A DNA stretch of 64,000 nt from Cacconaster sp033811195 (GTDB taxonomy: Bacteria; Bacteroidota; Bacteroidia; Bacteroidales; UBA932), in NCBI GenBank assembly GCA_033811195.1, contig JAPXOZ010000007.1, positions 1 through 64,000 of the forward strand, written 5' to 3'. Shown here piece by piece: positions 43,983 through 52,584 of the stretch. Made by a program: the position numbers and the translations under genes. Position 1 is the stretch's first letter. Every line of letters starts with the position of its first letter. The notes under the pieces were generated by a model. That model did not search any database. It was not told the DNA's origin and saw only the letters and a list, made by a program, of their open reading frames with translations.

Positions 43983-44587
43983 ACTTCGTTCTCTTTGATT
44001 GGAGCTTTGGGAGAGGCGAGGAGCTTTTTATACATCTTGACGCAGATCCAGGCGTCAGTAGCTGCGTAGAGTTTTTGCGCAGGGGTTAGTGTTTTCGCCT
44101 CCCAGTTGGAGAGTTGCTGTGCCTTGGAAATTCTTTTGCCGAGGATAATGCCCGCCAACTTGCGTACGCTTTTCTCCAGTATGCCGTATTGTTCCACGAA
44201 GTCTTGCAGGTCTATAAATCTTTGCGGCTCAAATTCTCTGTAATGCTGCAGTCCTCTGATGTCATCAGTTATGGCTGCTCCTACTTTAGTGATCTCCGGA
44301 TCTGATAGGATATCTGCCAACTCCTGCGGGAGGCCTATCTTCTGTACTCTGAAAAGATATGCTTTTGTTTCGCTGGAGAGTTGCAGCAATGCTGTGGGAT
44401 GGCGAGGGGTATTGGCGTGGAAATTTGGCTTGGTTTCGGTATCAAAGCCAATAAAGATTTGTTCTCTCAGATGCTTTACCGCCTCTGAATATTTTTTCCC
44501 GGTAGTAGAGATCACACTTATTTCTCCGGGAAATGAAATGATTTCCAGGCAATCCAGCTCCTCCGGTGTAATTATCTCGCTTAGCAT
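43979..44587 (-). CDS. DEDDy 3'-5' exonuclease (RNase D/WRN type)
   Basis: 202 residues. Exo I: IGFDTETKP (D49, E51); Exo II: KVGAAITDDIRGL; Exo III: YAATDAWICVKMY with the DEDDy Tyr. There is no HRDC domain, so it is the short form found next to rlmI-like genes. Nuclease on DNA or RNA; the substrate is unknown. Couples to rlmI by 4-bp overlap. Confidence 0.92.
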   Translation of the reverse strand: MLSEIITPEELDCLEIISFPGEISVISTTGKKYSEAVKHLREQIFIGFDTETKPNFHANTPRHPTALLQLSSETKAYLFRVQKIGLPQELADILSDPEITKVGAAITDDIRGLQHYREFEPQRFIDLQDFVEQYGILEKSVRKLAGIILGKRISKAQQLSNWEAKTLTPAQKLYAATDAWICVKMYKKLLASPKAPIKENEV

Positions 44588-44589
44588 TA

Positions 44590-46074
44590 TTAGAGTGTAG
44601 GGTAGATGAGTTCGTAAGAGTAGGGTAGCAGCAATTTGATGCGCAGGAGGTTGTTGCTGTCTATATTGCTCCTTGAGAAGGGCACCTGTTTGGTTGTTAT
44701 GGTTTTTGAATCCACCTCCCTGCCATATTTAAACTCGTAGGTGAGTTTTCCGTCAGGAGTGAGATATGTATTGTCGAGGAATCCGTCAGGGACGGAAATG
44801 TATCCGTTGACCTTTTGATCCCCGATTCGCAGGGCGAGGTTACCATCTTCACGAAGTGTATTGTAGCACTCTATCGCAGTGTAGACCGCGGGGTCTATGA
44901 ATATGAAGTCATCTGCGATGAGATGCTTGTAGAGATATTGGTTCTCTACTTTGATATTCCTGAGTTCGCTTATGACCTGATGGAGTGTCTCTATCAGGAA
45001 AGGATAATGGGTGCAACCCAGAATGACCGCTCTCAGAGGGGCTGTAGAACCACTCAAACGGTGTTTTTCCACTAGAGAAACGAGGTTGAAACGGGCATAA
45101 TTAACAGCATCGTTGAGCTGGATATCTCTGTAGTTGCCTTGCGCATCCCTTCTGTAAAGCATTTTGTTACCTGAAAAGTCAAAATTGTAAATTCTCATCA
45201 GATTGATGTCAAGGGAATCATCTCCTCGGCCTATACGAGGACCCCTGTATGAATCACGAGGTGTATAAAGAGCGGGATTGACAAAATCAGGCTCGCTGTC
45301 AACCGCCTCGGCAAATCCATACCCTTTTTGATTTACAACCGTAACATTTGTCTTGATGCCGCGTTCTGCTACCATTTCTTCGATTGTGCGCTGATATGCA
45401 CCGGAGGCGATGGTACCGGGTGTTGCGAGTACTCCAATGGCAAAAGGTTCATCACCTTCACTGACATTTAGCTGGTCAAGGGTTGCTTTTACGCCGGCAT
45501 TTATAACTCCAATTACCTTGACACCGGTGTTGCTCTGCTCCAGTAATGAAGTTATATCTTTCAGTCCATATGCGGTAGCGGTGTTGCAGGCGATCACAAT
45601 GATTTTGACGCGGGGTTTAATCCCATCGGATTTCCTGTCGTATTGGGTTTCGTAGTAGTTGTCGTCGAGAAGGAAAAGCGCATCTTTTATCACCAGTTCC
45701 CTGAGATAATCGCTCTTTCCTTCGGCGTCATAATTTCCGTAGGGCATATTGGCCTGGTCAGCGAGATATATGAAATGTTCACCTGCAAAATCCAGGATGT
45801 CATCATCGCCTATTTGGCCGGTGATGTTGTCAAAAACATCAAGAGATACAATTTTTTCGAGGACTGTCAATCCGCCCGTACCGGAATCGAAGACTCCGAT
45901 GGGAAGCATTTTAAGATCTTCGGGATACTTTTCAAATTCCCCATAAAACACAGAGGTACTATCATAGAGAGCTCTATCCATTATAGGAAGATTGACGAGA
46001 GTTTGACGGGCGTTTTTCTTACAGGAAGATAACGCCACAGAGAATGCCAGGATGATAATCAGTGCTTTTTTCAT
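44590..46074 (-). CDS. Exported glutamate-racemase-like lipoprotein
   Basis: 494 residues. The N-terminus is a lipoprotein signal (lipobox LSSC, C18). The body belongs to the Asp/Glu racemase family: IGVFDSGTGGLTVL (D63, S64), the first catalytic Cys in VIACNTATAYG near 163 and the second in VILGCTHYPFL near 353. All hallmarks of MurI are kept, but cytosolic MurI is about 270 residues and not exported. Insertions lie between the two Cys and after the second. Its periplasmic or surface role is unknown; it might racemise amino acids outside the cytoplasm or only bind them. Confidence 0.85.
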   Translation of the reverse strand: MKKALIIILAFSVALSSCKKNARQTLVNLPIMDRALYDSTSVFYGEFEKYPEDLKMLPIGVFDSGTGGLTVLEKIVSLDVFDNITGQIGDDDILDFAGEHFIYLADQANMPYGNYDAEGKSDYLRELVIKDALFLLDDNYYETQYDRKSDGIKPRVKIIVIACNTATAYGLKDITSLLEQSNTGVKVIGVINAGVKATLDQLNVSEGDEPFAIGVLATPGTIASGAYQRTIEEMVAERGIKTNVTVVNQKGYGFAEAVDSEPDFVNPALYTPRDSYRGPRIGRGDDSLDINLMRIYNFDFSGNKMLYRRDAQGNYRDIQLNDAVNYARFNLVSLVEKHRLSGSTAPLRAVILGCTHYPFLIETLHQVISELRNIKVENQYLYKHLIADDFIFIDPAVYTAIECYNTLREDGNLALRIGDQKVNGYISVPDGFLDNTYLTPDGKLTYEFKYGREVDSKTITTKQVPFSRSNIDSNNLLRIKLLLPYSYELIYPTL

Positions 46075-46076
46075 AA

Positions 46077-47258
46077 TTACCTTCTGTAGTTGAATTTTCC
46101 GTATTCTGATATAATTTCGACCTCGGCCTGTGAGGCTTTTTCCACTCTTCCAATGATACGCGCCTCTATTCCGAATCCTTCGGAGATAGAGATAATATCT
46201 TGTGCAATATTTTCAGGAACATAAAGTTCCATCCTGTGTCCCATATTGAATACCTTGTACATCTCGCTCCAAGGGGTGCCTGATTCCTGTTGGATAGTCC
46301 TGAAGAGCACCGGTGTAGGGAAGAGGTTGTCCTTAATAACTTTGAGTTCTTCGATGAAGTGGAGTACCTTGGTCTGGGCGCCACCCGAGCAGTGCACCAT
46401 ACCGTGGATCTGTGGCCGGTATTTCTCAAGAACCTCCTTGATTACCGGTGCATAGGTGCGGGTAGGGGAGAGTACCAGTTTGCCGTAGGTAAGTCCGGTC
46501 TCCGGTTCAATATCGGTAAGGGACTTGCTGCCACAATATACATATTTTTCGTTGACGGAATTGTCAAAACTTTCGGGATATTTGGTTGCGATGGAGTGTT
46601 CAAAAACATCATGACGTGCTGAGGTAAGGCCATTGCTGCCCATTCCTCCGTTGTACTCCTCTTCATAGGTAGCTTGTCCGAAGGAGGTAAGTCCTACCAC
46701 CACATCGCCGGCGCAGATATGCGCATTGTCTATTACATCGTCGCGACGCATACGGGCGCATACAGTGCTGTCAACTATCACGGTTCTCACCAAATCCCCC
46801 ACATCTGCAGTCTCCCCGCCTGTGAGCAGCAACCCGATACCGAGATCAGCCATCTTATCGGCAAACTCCTGTGAGCCTCCAATCAGAGCGCTGATTACCT
46901 CTCCGGGTATAAGTCGCTTGTTTCGCCCGATAGTGGAGGAGAGCAGGATATTATCCGTGGCTCCCACACAGAGCAGATCGTCCGTATTCATCACTATTGC
47001 ATCCTGGGCGATACCCTTCCAGACGCTCATGTCGCCTGTCTCTTTCCAGTAAATGTAAGCCAGAGAACTCTTGGTACCGGCTCCATCCGCGTGCATTACT
47101 ACGCAATATTCAGGATCATTTCCCAGAAAATCGGGTACAATCTTGCAGAATGCTTTCGGGAAAAGCCCCTTATCCATATCGGCGATAGCTTTATGTACAT
47201 CTTCCTTAGACGAGGAAACCCCTCTTGCTGCATATCTGTTGGCTTCAGTATTGTTCAT
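46077..47258 (-). CDS. purM: Phosphoribosylformylglycinamidine cyclo-ligase (AIR synthase)
   Basis: 393 residues from the ATG at 47258, the start that matches family N-termini (NRYAARGVSSSKEDVHKAI). HADGAGTKSSLAY, VGATDNILLSSTIGRN and LLTGGETADVGD are PurM nucleotide/metal motifs. It makes aminoimidazole ribotide in purine synthesis. An earlier ATG at 47303 is possible. It is of the long (about 390-residue) Bacteroidota type. First of four tightly packed genes. Confidence 0.92.
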   Translation of the reverse strand: MNNTEANRYAARGVSSSKEDVHKAIADMDKGLFPKAFCKIVPDFLGNDPEYCVVMHADGAGTKSSLAYIYWKETGDMSVWKGIAQDAIVMNTDDLLCVGATDNILLSSTIGRNKRLIPGEVISALIGGSQEFADKMADLGIGLLLTGGETADVGDLVRTVIVDSTVCARMRRDDVIDNAHICAGDVVVGLTSFGQATYEEEYNGGMGSNGLTSARHDVFEHSIATKYPESFDNSVNEKYVYCGSKSLTDIEPETGLTYGKLVLSPTRTYAPVIKEVLEKYRPQIHGMVHCSGGAQTKVLHFIEELKVIKDNLFPTPVLFRTIQQESGTPWSEMYKVFNMGHRMELYVPENIAQDIISISEGFGIEARIIGRVEKASQAEVEIISEYGKFNYRR

Positions 47259-47353
47259 ATTAAAACTATTTGGTCTACTATCTGTAAACAAGCAATTCTC
47301 CATTGTTGTATAAAACTGCTCTTTGTCGGTTCCGCTTTTTGAATAATATTCTA

Positions 47354-47401
47354 CAAAATTACTTGTTTTATTGAAACAATCCCTCTTTTTTGCTATTTTT
47401 G
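47354..47401. promoter_or_regulatory. Divergent promoters: purM (-) and PBP4 (+)
   Basis: Minus: TAATTTTG reading 47361 to 47354. Plus: TTG at 47371-47373, 20 bp spacer, TATTTTTG at 47394-47401, giving an 18-nt leader before the ATG at 47426. Confidence 0.65.
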
Positions 47402-47425
47402 TCGTCCTAATTAAAGCACAATAAT

Positions 47426-48907
47426 ATGCGTATAAGATTAATTGCCGTCCTTTTGCTTTTACCGGGGCTTGTTTTTGCTCAGAACCGGGTACAAAATTAC
47501 ATTAACAGACAGTTAAAAACAGACTCACTCTTTGTCAATGCGGCCGTCGGTATTCTTGCAGTAGATGAAAATGGAAAGGAGATAGCTTCCTGGAATGGTG
47601 AGATGCCATTGTTGACTGCTTCCACCATGAAGACCATTACCACAGGCGTAGCTATCGAGGTGCTTGGACCAGACTTTAAGTTTTCTACAAAAGTTGCTTA
47701 CGACGGCCATATAATGGAGGATGGTACCCTCAACGGTGACCTCTATATTGTTGGCGGAGGTGATCCTACATTAGGTTCTACTGATGAAATCGCATATCCG
47801 ATAGATTCGATTTTCGGCATATGGGCAGAGGCAATAGCTGAAGCCGGTATCAAACGCATCAACGGCAGTATTATCGGTGATGATCGTTTCTTTATTGACG
47901 AGAATATTCCCGATAGTTGGGCTTATGGCAATCTCGGCTACTATTACGGCAGTGGTCCTTCCGGACTCTCATACGCAGAAAACCTTAGCCGTTTTGAGAT
48001 TGAACCGGGCGCAACAGTGGGTGATCCTGTTAAAATAACACCGCTTCCTCCATATTCTCCCAAAATGACCTATATCAACGAAGTTGTCACCGGTCCTGAA
48101 AAGAGTCGTGACGGTACTGAGTACTACGTAACCAACCTTGCGCCGGTAGGCAAATTTGTGGGTACTTATGCAGTGGATATGCCTAAGAGAGTAGTTACTC
48201 GTTCCAACAGGTTCGGACCTTCGACCTGTGCAGGCGCATTCGATTCATTCCTTGCAGGTAAAGGCATTCCTTCAAGAGGAGTCAATGATGTAGCTTCTCT
48301 AAAGCAGATGGGTATTGCTGTTCCCGACCAGGATAAACTCACTTATCTTGTGGAGACTTTCTCTCCGGAATTGATCGAGGTTATCAATGTAACAAATACC
48401 ATTAGCAATAACTTTTATGCCGAGATAATGCTGAAGATGCTTGGAAAGGTGCTCGTTGACAATTCTTATTTTTATGCATCCACCGAGGCTGTAGAACAGT
48501 ATCTCCAGGATCGCGGTGTTGACACTTACGGACTCCACCAGGACGATGGCAGCGGTCTCTCCAGGGAAAACTATGTTTCTCCGAGATTCTTTACCAATTT
48601 TTATACTTATAAAGAACAAAGTGCTACATTTGACCAATACTTTGAGAGTTTCCCCGGTCCGGGGCGCCCTGGTACACTTGAAGGGGTGCTAAAAGGAGAA
48701 AAACAGGAAATTAAGGAGATTATCAGGGCCAAGAGCGGTTCTTTGTCAAGTGTGAGATGCTATGCGGGCTATGTAAAGACGAAGAAGGGCTACATCAAGT
48801 TTGCCGTACTGGTAAACAATTTTGATTGTCCCACAAGTGCGGTTCAGCCAAAAATCGAGGGATTTATGAGTGAACTTGCCAAGTATGGCAGGGGCAGTCG
48901 CAGATAG
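47426..48907 (+). CDS. dacB: D-alanyl-D-alanine carboxypeptidase/endopeptidase (PBP4 type)
   Basis: 493 residues, periplasmic. Signal peptide ends VFA|QNR. SxxK is S66-T-M-K69 (TASTMKTI); the SxN region is DGSGLSREN; KTG is replaced by the allowed KSG in RAKSGSLSS. The insert between SxxK and SxN is the long PBP4 (class C) type. It trims peptidoglycan stem peptides and cross-links. Own promoter with full -33/-7. Confidence 0.93.
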   Translation: MRIRLIAVLLLLPGLVFAQNRVQNYINRQLKTDSLFVNAAVGILAVDENGKEIASWNGEMPLLTASTMKTITTGVAIEVLGPDFKFSTKVAYDGHIMEDGTLNGDLYIVGGGDPTLGSTDEIAYPIDSIFGIWAEAIAEAGIKRINGSIIGDDRFFIDENIPDSWAYGNLGYYYGSGPSGLSYAENLSRFEIEPGATVGDPVKITPLPPYSPKMTYINEVVTGPEKSRDGTEYYVTNLAPVGKFVGTYAVDMPKRVVTRSNRFGPSTCAGAFDSFLAGKGIPSRGVNDVASLKQMGIAVPDQDKLTYLVETFSPELIEVINVTNTISNNFYAEIMLKMLGKVLVDNSYFYASTEAVEQYLQDRGVDTYGLHQDDGSGLSRENYVSPRFFTNFYTYKEQSATFDQYFESFPGPGRPGTLEGVLKGEKQEIKEIIRAKSGSLSSVRCYAGYVKTKKGYIKFAVLVNNFDCPTSAVQPKIEGFMSELAKYGRGSRR

Positions 48908-48951
48908 ATTGAGAAGTAAATATTTTAATAACAATAACAACAGATTTTAAC

Positions 48952-50148
48952 ATGCTAACATTATCTAAAAAAGCTCAAAAGATGCCGGCTTCCCCTATCA
49001 GGAAGCTTGTTCCCTATGCTGATGCAGCGAAAAAAAGAGGAGTTAAAGTGTATCACCTCAATATCGGCCAGCCCGACATTCCCTCTCCCAAAGAGGCACT
49101 TGATGCTGTAAAGAACAACCAGCTCAAGCTCGTTGCATATCCCAATTCAGCAGGCAATAAGAGCCTTCTCGAAGGACTCGTGAAGTATTATAAAGGTATC
49201 AATATTGACATCGATACATCTTGTATCAACATTACCAACGGTGGTAGCGAGGCACTCCAGATTGCTCTTGCAGTTACCTGTAACCCGGATGACGAGGTTA
49301 TTGTGTTCGAGCCTTTCTATACCAATTACAACACATTTGCACTGCAAAATGATGTTGTCTTCAAACCCATCACCACAAAGATAGAAGATGGTTTTGCGCT
49401 TCCTCCGATGTCAGAGGTTGAAAAGAGAATCACTCCAAAGACAAAGGGAATTCTTATCTGTAATCCCGGTAATCCCACGGGCTCTCTCTATACCAAAGAG
49501 GCCTTAATGGAGCTTGGCGCAATTGCCAAAAAGCACGGCCTCTTCATCTATTCGGATGAGGTGTACCGTGAGTTCTGCTACACTGACGAACCCCACTTCT
49601 CCTGCATGCATATACCCGGACTTGAGGAGAACGTAATACTTATTGACTCAGTCTCCAAGAGATACAGCCTTTGCGGTGTGAGAATCGGCTTTATTGTATC
49701 AAAGAACAAAGAGGTGATGAAATATGTACTCCGTTACGCTCAGGCACGCCTCTGTTCGCCAGCATACGGCCAAATTGCTGCTGAGGGTGCTCTTGATGCC
49801 CCTGCAGAGTATTTCAAGAAAGTTCGCGTAGAGTACATCCACCGTCGTAACGTACTAATCGAAGGTCTTAGGAAGATTAAAGGTGTTCAGGTTCCAATGC
49901 CTATGGGTGCATTCTATGCTGTGGTGCAGCTTCCCGTAGACGACAGCGATAAGTTTGCACAATGGTTGCTTGAGGAGTTTGAGTACGAAGGACAGACAGT
50001 AATGGTAGCCCCTCTTGCAGGTTTCTATGCCACCAAGGGGCTTGGTACCAATCAGATCCGTATGGCATACGTGCTAAAGGAGGAGGATCTCAAGGCTGCA
50101 CTGAAGTGCCTTGAAGTGGCTCTCGAACAATATCCCGGCAGAGTGTAA
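48952..50148 (+). CDS. Class I PLP aminotransferase (aspartate aminotransferase-like)
   Basis: 398 residues, fold-type I. LNIGQPDIPSP, TNGGSEALQIA, CNPGNPTGSLY, YSDEVYREF and the PLP-lysine segment DSVSKRYSLCGVRIGF (Lys near 236) are all present. Subgroup I-gamma-like, commonly Asp or aromatic aminotransferase; exact specificity unresolved. It follows PBP4 by 44 bp and ends before a terminator at 50182-50210. Confidence 0.9.
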   Translation: MLTLSKKAQKMPASPIRKLVPYADAAKKRGVKVYHLNIGQPDIPSPKEALDAVKNNQLKLVAYPNSAGNKSLLEGLVKYYKGINIDIDTSCINITNGGSEALQIALAVTCNPDDEVIVFEPFYTNYNTFALQNDVVFKPITTKIEDGFALPPMSEVEKRITPKTKGILICNPGNPTGSLYTKEALMELGAIAKKHGLFIYSDEVYREFCYTDEPHFSCMHIPGLEENVILIDSVSKRYSLCGVRIGFIVSKNKEVMKYVLRYAQARLCSPAYGQIAAEGALDAPAEYFKKVRVEYIHRRNVLIEGLRKIKGVQVPMPMGAFYAVVQLPVDDSDKFAQWLLEEFEYEGQTVMVAPLAGFYATKGLGTNQIRMAYVLKEEDLKAALKCLEVALEQYPGRV

Positions 50149-50181
50149 TTATTACAATGGAAAATTACTGCTAATATATGG

Positions 50182-50210
50182 AAGAGAGGTGACCTGGTTC
50201 GCCTCTTTTT
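50182..50210 (+). terminator. Rho-independent terminator
   Basis: AAGAGAGGTGA region pairs with TCGCCTCTTT around a 6-nt loop, followed by T-run to 50210. It ends the aminotransferase transcript. Confidence 0.75.
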
Positions 50211-50315
50211 CATTAAGGTTGCCGAATTGTCGGTGGAAATAAAAGGCATATTATTTGCAGTAAAATGAATCAACTAAATTATAATAATTATAAACAACAC
50301 TAAAACAAAAATTTT

Positions 50316-50870
50316 ATGAAAAAGAAATGGATTTGCACAGTGTGCGGTTATATTCATGAAGGACCCGAACCACCTGAGAGATGCCCTATCTGCGGTGTGC
50401 CTGCTTCCAAATTTAAGGAGATGGAAGAGAAAAAAGAGGGTCTCGTATGGGCTGATGAACACAAGATCGGAGTAGCTCAAGGTTGCGATGAAGAGATTTG
50501 GAATAGTTTAAAGGATCACTTTACGGCTGAATGTGGTGAAGTCGGTATGTATCTTGCAATGAGCCGTCAGGCTGACAGAGAGGGTTATCCCGAAGTCGCT
50601 GAGGCCTATAAGCGTATAGCTTGGGAAGAGGCTGAACATGCAGCTAAATTTGCCGAACTTATCGGTGAAGTGGTATGGGATACAAAGACAAACCTTAAAA
50701 AACGCATGGAAGCCGAGGCAGAGGCTTGCGCTGATAAGAAGCGCATTGCGGATAAGGCTAAAAAACTCAATTATGACGCCATACATGACACAGTTCATGA
50801 GATGTGCAAAGACGAAGCACGTCACGGGCAGGCATTTGAAGGACTGTATAAGAGATACTTTGAAAAGTAA
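50316..50870 (+). CDS. rbr: Rubrerythrin with N-terminal rubredoxin domain
   Basis: 184 residues. The rubredoxin FeCys4 centre comes first (C7, C10, C23, C26), then a four-helix diiron domain with ExxH-type ligands (AECGEVGMY, AWEEAEHAAKF, CKDEARHGQAF). Rubredoxin-first order is the 'reverse' rubrerythrin. It reduces hydrogen peroxide in anaerobes and pairs logically with the flavodiiron protein at 41.6 kb. A weak TATTATTTG (one base too long) lies about 60 bp upstream. Confidence 0.94.
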   Translation: MKKKWICTVCGYIHEGPEPPERCPICGVPASKFKEMEEKKEGLVWADEHKIGVAQGCDEEIWNSLKDHFTAECGEVGMYLAMSRQADREGYPEVAEAYKRIAWEEAEHAAKFAELIGEVVWDTKTNLKKRMEAEAEACADKKRIADKAKKLNYDAIHDTVHEMCKDEARHGQAFEGLYKRYFEK

Positions 50871-50884
50871 TTATCAAAGTATCT

Positions 50885-50948
50885 CAGTTCAGAGTTCTGA
50901 GACAGAGTTTCGAGTTAGGAATTAAAAGTTGGAAGTTCCAAGTTCTAA
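50885..50948. repeat. Degenerate heptad repeats (AGTTCNN type)
   Basis: Units such as AGTTCAG, AGTTCTG and, later, AAGTTGG, AAGTTCC, AAGTTCT occur in 7-bp register right after the rubrerythrin stop. Confidence 0.5.
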
Positions 50949-50961
50949 CTAGTAAAATTTA

Positions 50962-50997
50962 AAAGTCCTGGGTTAAGAATAATTAGCCCAGGACTTT
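50962..50997 (-). repeat. 36-bp hairpin repeat, copy 2 (inverted)
   Basis: AAAGTCCTGGG/CCCAGGACTTT, an 11-bp perfect stem with a 14-nt loop. Its complement matches copy 1 at 5424-5459 in 34 of 36 bases. It lies between two heptad arrays in a convergent gap. Confidence 0.8.
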
Positions 50998-51134
50998 GTA
51001 TTTCACAATTCAAGCTAGTATATTAGTATTATATTCAGAAAGATTATTAGTAGAGCAACTATGCTAACAACGGTGTCAATTAGAAGCTAGAACTAACAGC
51101 AAATAGCCAACATCTAATTCCTCACTCAGAATCC

Positions 51135-51197
51135 ACACTACACACTACACACTGCACACTTCACACTTCACACTACATACTACATACTACACACTAT
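51135..51197. repeat. Heptad array ACACTAC (9 units)
   Basis: ACACTAC x2, ACACTGC, ACACTTC x2, ACACTAC, ATACTAC x2, ACACTAT. The last unit contains the stop codon (TAG on minus, 51194-51196) of the small winged-helix gene. Confidence 0.95.
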
Positions 51198-51370
51198 TCC
51201 ACCGGTGTCCACTTGCATCTGATAGGAGAAGTTATCTCTCCGCTTTTCTTCAGTTGTGCAAATACTTTATCTACCGCCTTGCGGTCAATTCCTGTGAGTG
51301 TGGCTACCTCACCTGCAGAGAGGGGTTTTTTAGCCTCTCGCATTGCTTTGAGTATAGTTTCTTTTTCCAT
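51194..51370 (-). CDS. 58-residue winged-helix protein
   Basis: ATG at 51370 to TAG at 51194. It starts MEKETILKAMREAKKPLSAG and continues EVATLTGIDRKAVDKVFAQL, KKSGEITSPIRCKWTPVE. This is a compact winged helix: recognition-helix-like TGIDRKAVDKVFAQLKKSGEI followed by a wing. It is too short for most gene finders. Homologous small wHTH proteins are common in anaerobes, with unclear targets. The stop codon lies inside a heptad array. The membrane LytTR regulator gene begins about 1 kb upstream, its stop only 33 bp before this ATG. Confidence 0.8.
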   Translation of the reverse strand: MEKETILKAMREAKKPLSAGEVATLTGIDRKAVDKVFAQLKKSGEITSPIRCKWTPVE

Positions 51371-51403
51371 AATTTCAATTATAATGGTTTAAATTTATTT
51401 AGT

Positions 51404-52420
51404 TTAATTCTCGTTAGCTTCCTTTCCAGCTACCTTTTTTGAGAAATGCTCCATAAAGGTGTCCGAATAGCTTTTAGAAATAGGGATTTCAGCGGAGCCG
51501 TCATAATCAAGGTCAATGAAAAATCCATCCCTTTCGCTGCGGAGTACCTTTATTCTGGATAGATTGACTATATAGGAGCGGTGGCATCTTATCAGCGAAG
51601 AGTCTTTAAGAGACTTTTCTATCACTTTTAGTGGGCATCTAAGCATATAACTCGACATTTCTCCGTTATTGAGGTAGTGGATGCGCACATAGTTGTCCTG
51701 GGAGATTATATAGTAGAGGTCGGACTCTTTGATGGAGAATCTAAGGATACCGTTGTGGTCATATAGGTTGATGATCCTGGGCTCAATGTCAGGGTACAAG
51801 GCGCTGGAGATATCATTTGCCTGATCCGATTCACCTCCAAGTTCTTTCTGCGTGATAGTTGTATCGCCGGTAGTACCAACTACTCCTCCGACGGGCAACG
51901 ATTTGCCATCTACTACAGGGCCATGCGTGCTCCTTTTCCATCCGGTTGAAAGGAGTTTCAAACGCTCTTTCTGGTCGCGTTGGATAGTCCAGAGGATGGA
52001 GATGGTATTGGAAAGTATAAGGATGGCGATTACCACTATCAAACCTTTGGAAAATAGGGTCACAAAGGGAAAATTACCTACGATAAGGTCCGCCTTCATC
52101 AGGGTGTGTGTCACATAAGAATAAAAGAGAGTAATAACAAGTGCCTCGGCCAGCATCCACAAAGCATAGCTCCAGGAACGGAATTGTTGTCTTCTTCTCA
52201 GCCTGCACATAAGCACACGACAGACGACTAGAATAAGTATCGCCAATGCTACGCAACCAACTGTGAGAATGAAAGATACTGCTCCGGAGAGTTTAAACCA
52301 GGCCGTAGAAGAAAGAGGCACATAAATTGAAAGAAATCCCACAGTGATGACTACAGTCGTAATGATGGTTACTATCTGGTGCCTTTTCTCAAGTAGAAAA
52401 TCCGGTAATTTCTTATTCAT
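51404..52420 (-). CDS. Membrane-anchored LytTR transcription regulator
   Basis: 338 residues. Four membrane helices occupy about residues 15-155; then a Gly/Thr-rich linker and a C-terminal LytTR DNA-binding domain at about 225-325 (DLYYIISQDNYVRIHYLNNG, KSLKDSSLIRCHRSYIVNLSR). It has no receiver domain, so it senses membrane or periplasm directly or via an unseen partner. Own -7 box TAACTTTG at 52439-52446 gives a short leader. It may be co-transcribed with the small winged-helix gene. Confidence 0.9.
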   Translation of the reverse strand: MNKKLPDFLLEKRHQIVTIITTVVITVGFLSIYVPLSSTAWFKLSGAVSFILTVGCVALAILILVVCRVLMCRLRRRQQFRSWSYALWMLAEALVITLFYSYVTHTLMKADLIVGNFPFVTLFSKGLIVVIAILILSNTISILWTIQRDQKERLKLLSTGWKRSTHGPVVDGKSLPVGGVVGTTGDTTITQKELGGESDQANDISSALYPDIEPRIINLYDHNGILRFSIKESDLYYIISQDNYVRIHYLNNGEMSSYMLRCPLKVIEKSLKDSSLIRCHRSYIVNLSRIKVLRSERDGFFIDLDYDGSAEIPISKSYSDTFMEHFSKKVAGKEANEN

Positions 52421-52438
52421 TTTGTCAAATTAGAAACT

Positions 52439-52446
52439 CAAAGTTA
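52439..52446 (-). promoter_or_regulatory. -7 element TAACTTTG for the LytTR gene
   Basis: Minus-strand TAnnTTTG, reading 52446 to 52439, about 18 bp before the ATG. Confidence 0.6.
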
Positions 52447-52526
52447 ATCAAAGATGCCACAAAAACGAAAATTTTACCCCAAATGGGACGAATTCCACCA
52501 CATATTGCCACAGTAACCACAATCAT

Positions 52527-52557
52527 TTTGCCAATTGTCGGCACTCAAATACATTTG
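52527..52557 (+). promoter_or_regulatory. Full -33/-7 promoter of the fab cluster
   Basis: TTTG at 52527-52530, 19 bp spacer, TACATTTG at 52550-52557. Start near 52564, so the ATG at 52585 has a 20-nt leader; the longer open frame from 52483 is upstream of the promoter and not real. Confidence 0.8.
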
Positions 52558-52584
52558 TCGACGAAACTCATAAAAATTATTAAA

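Noticed and set aside
52483..52584. 34-residue N-terminal extension of FabH
   Set aside because: It lies upstream of or across a full -33/-7 promoter and has no family similarity; the ATG at 52585 is the start.
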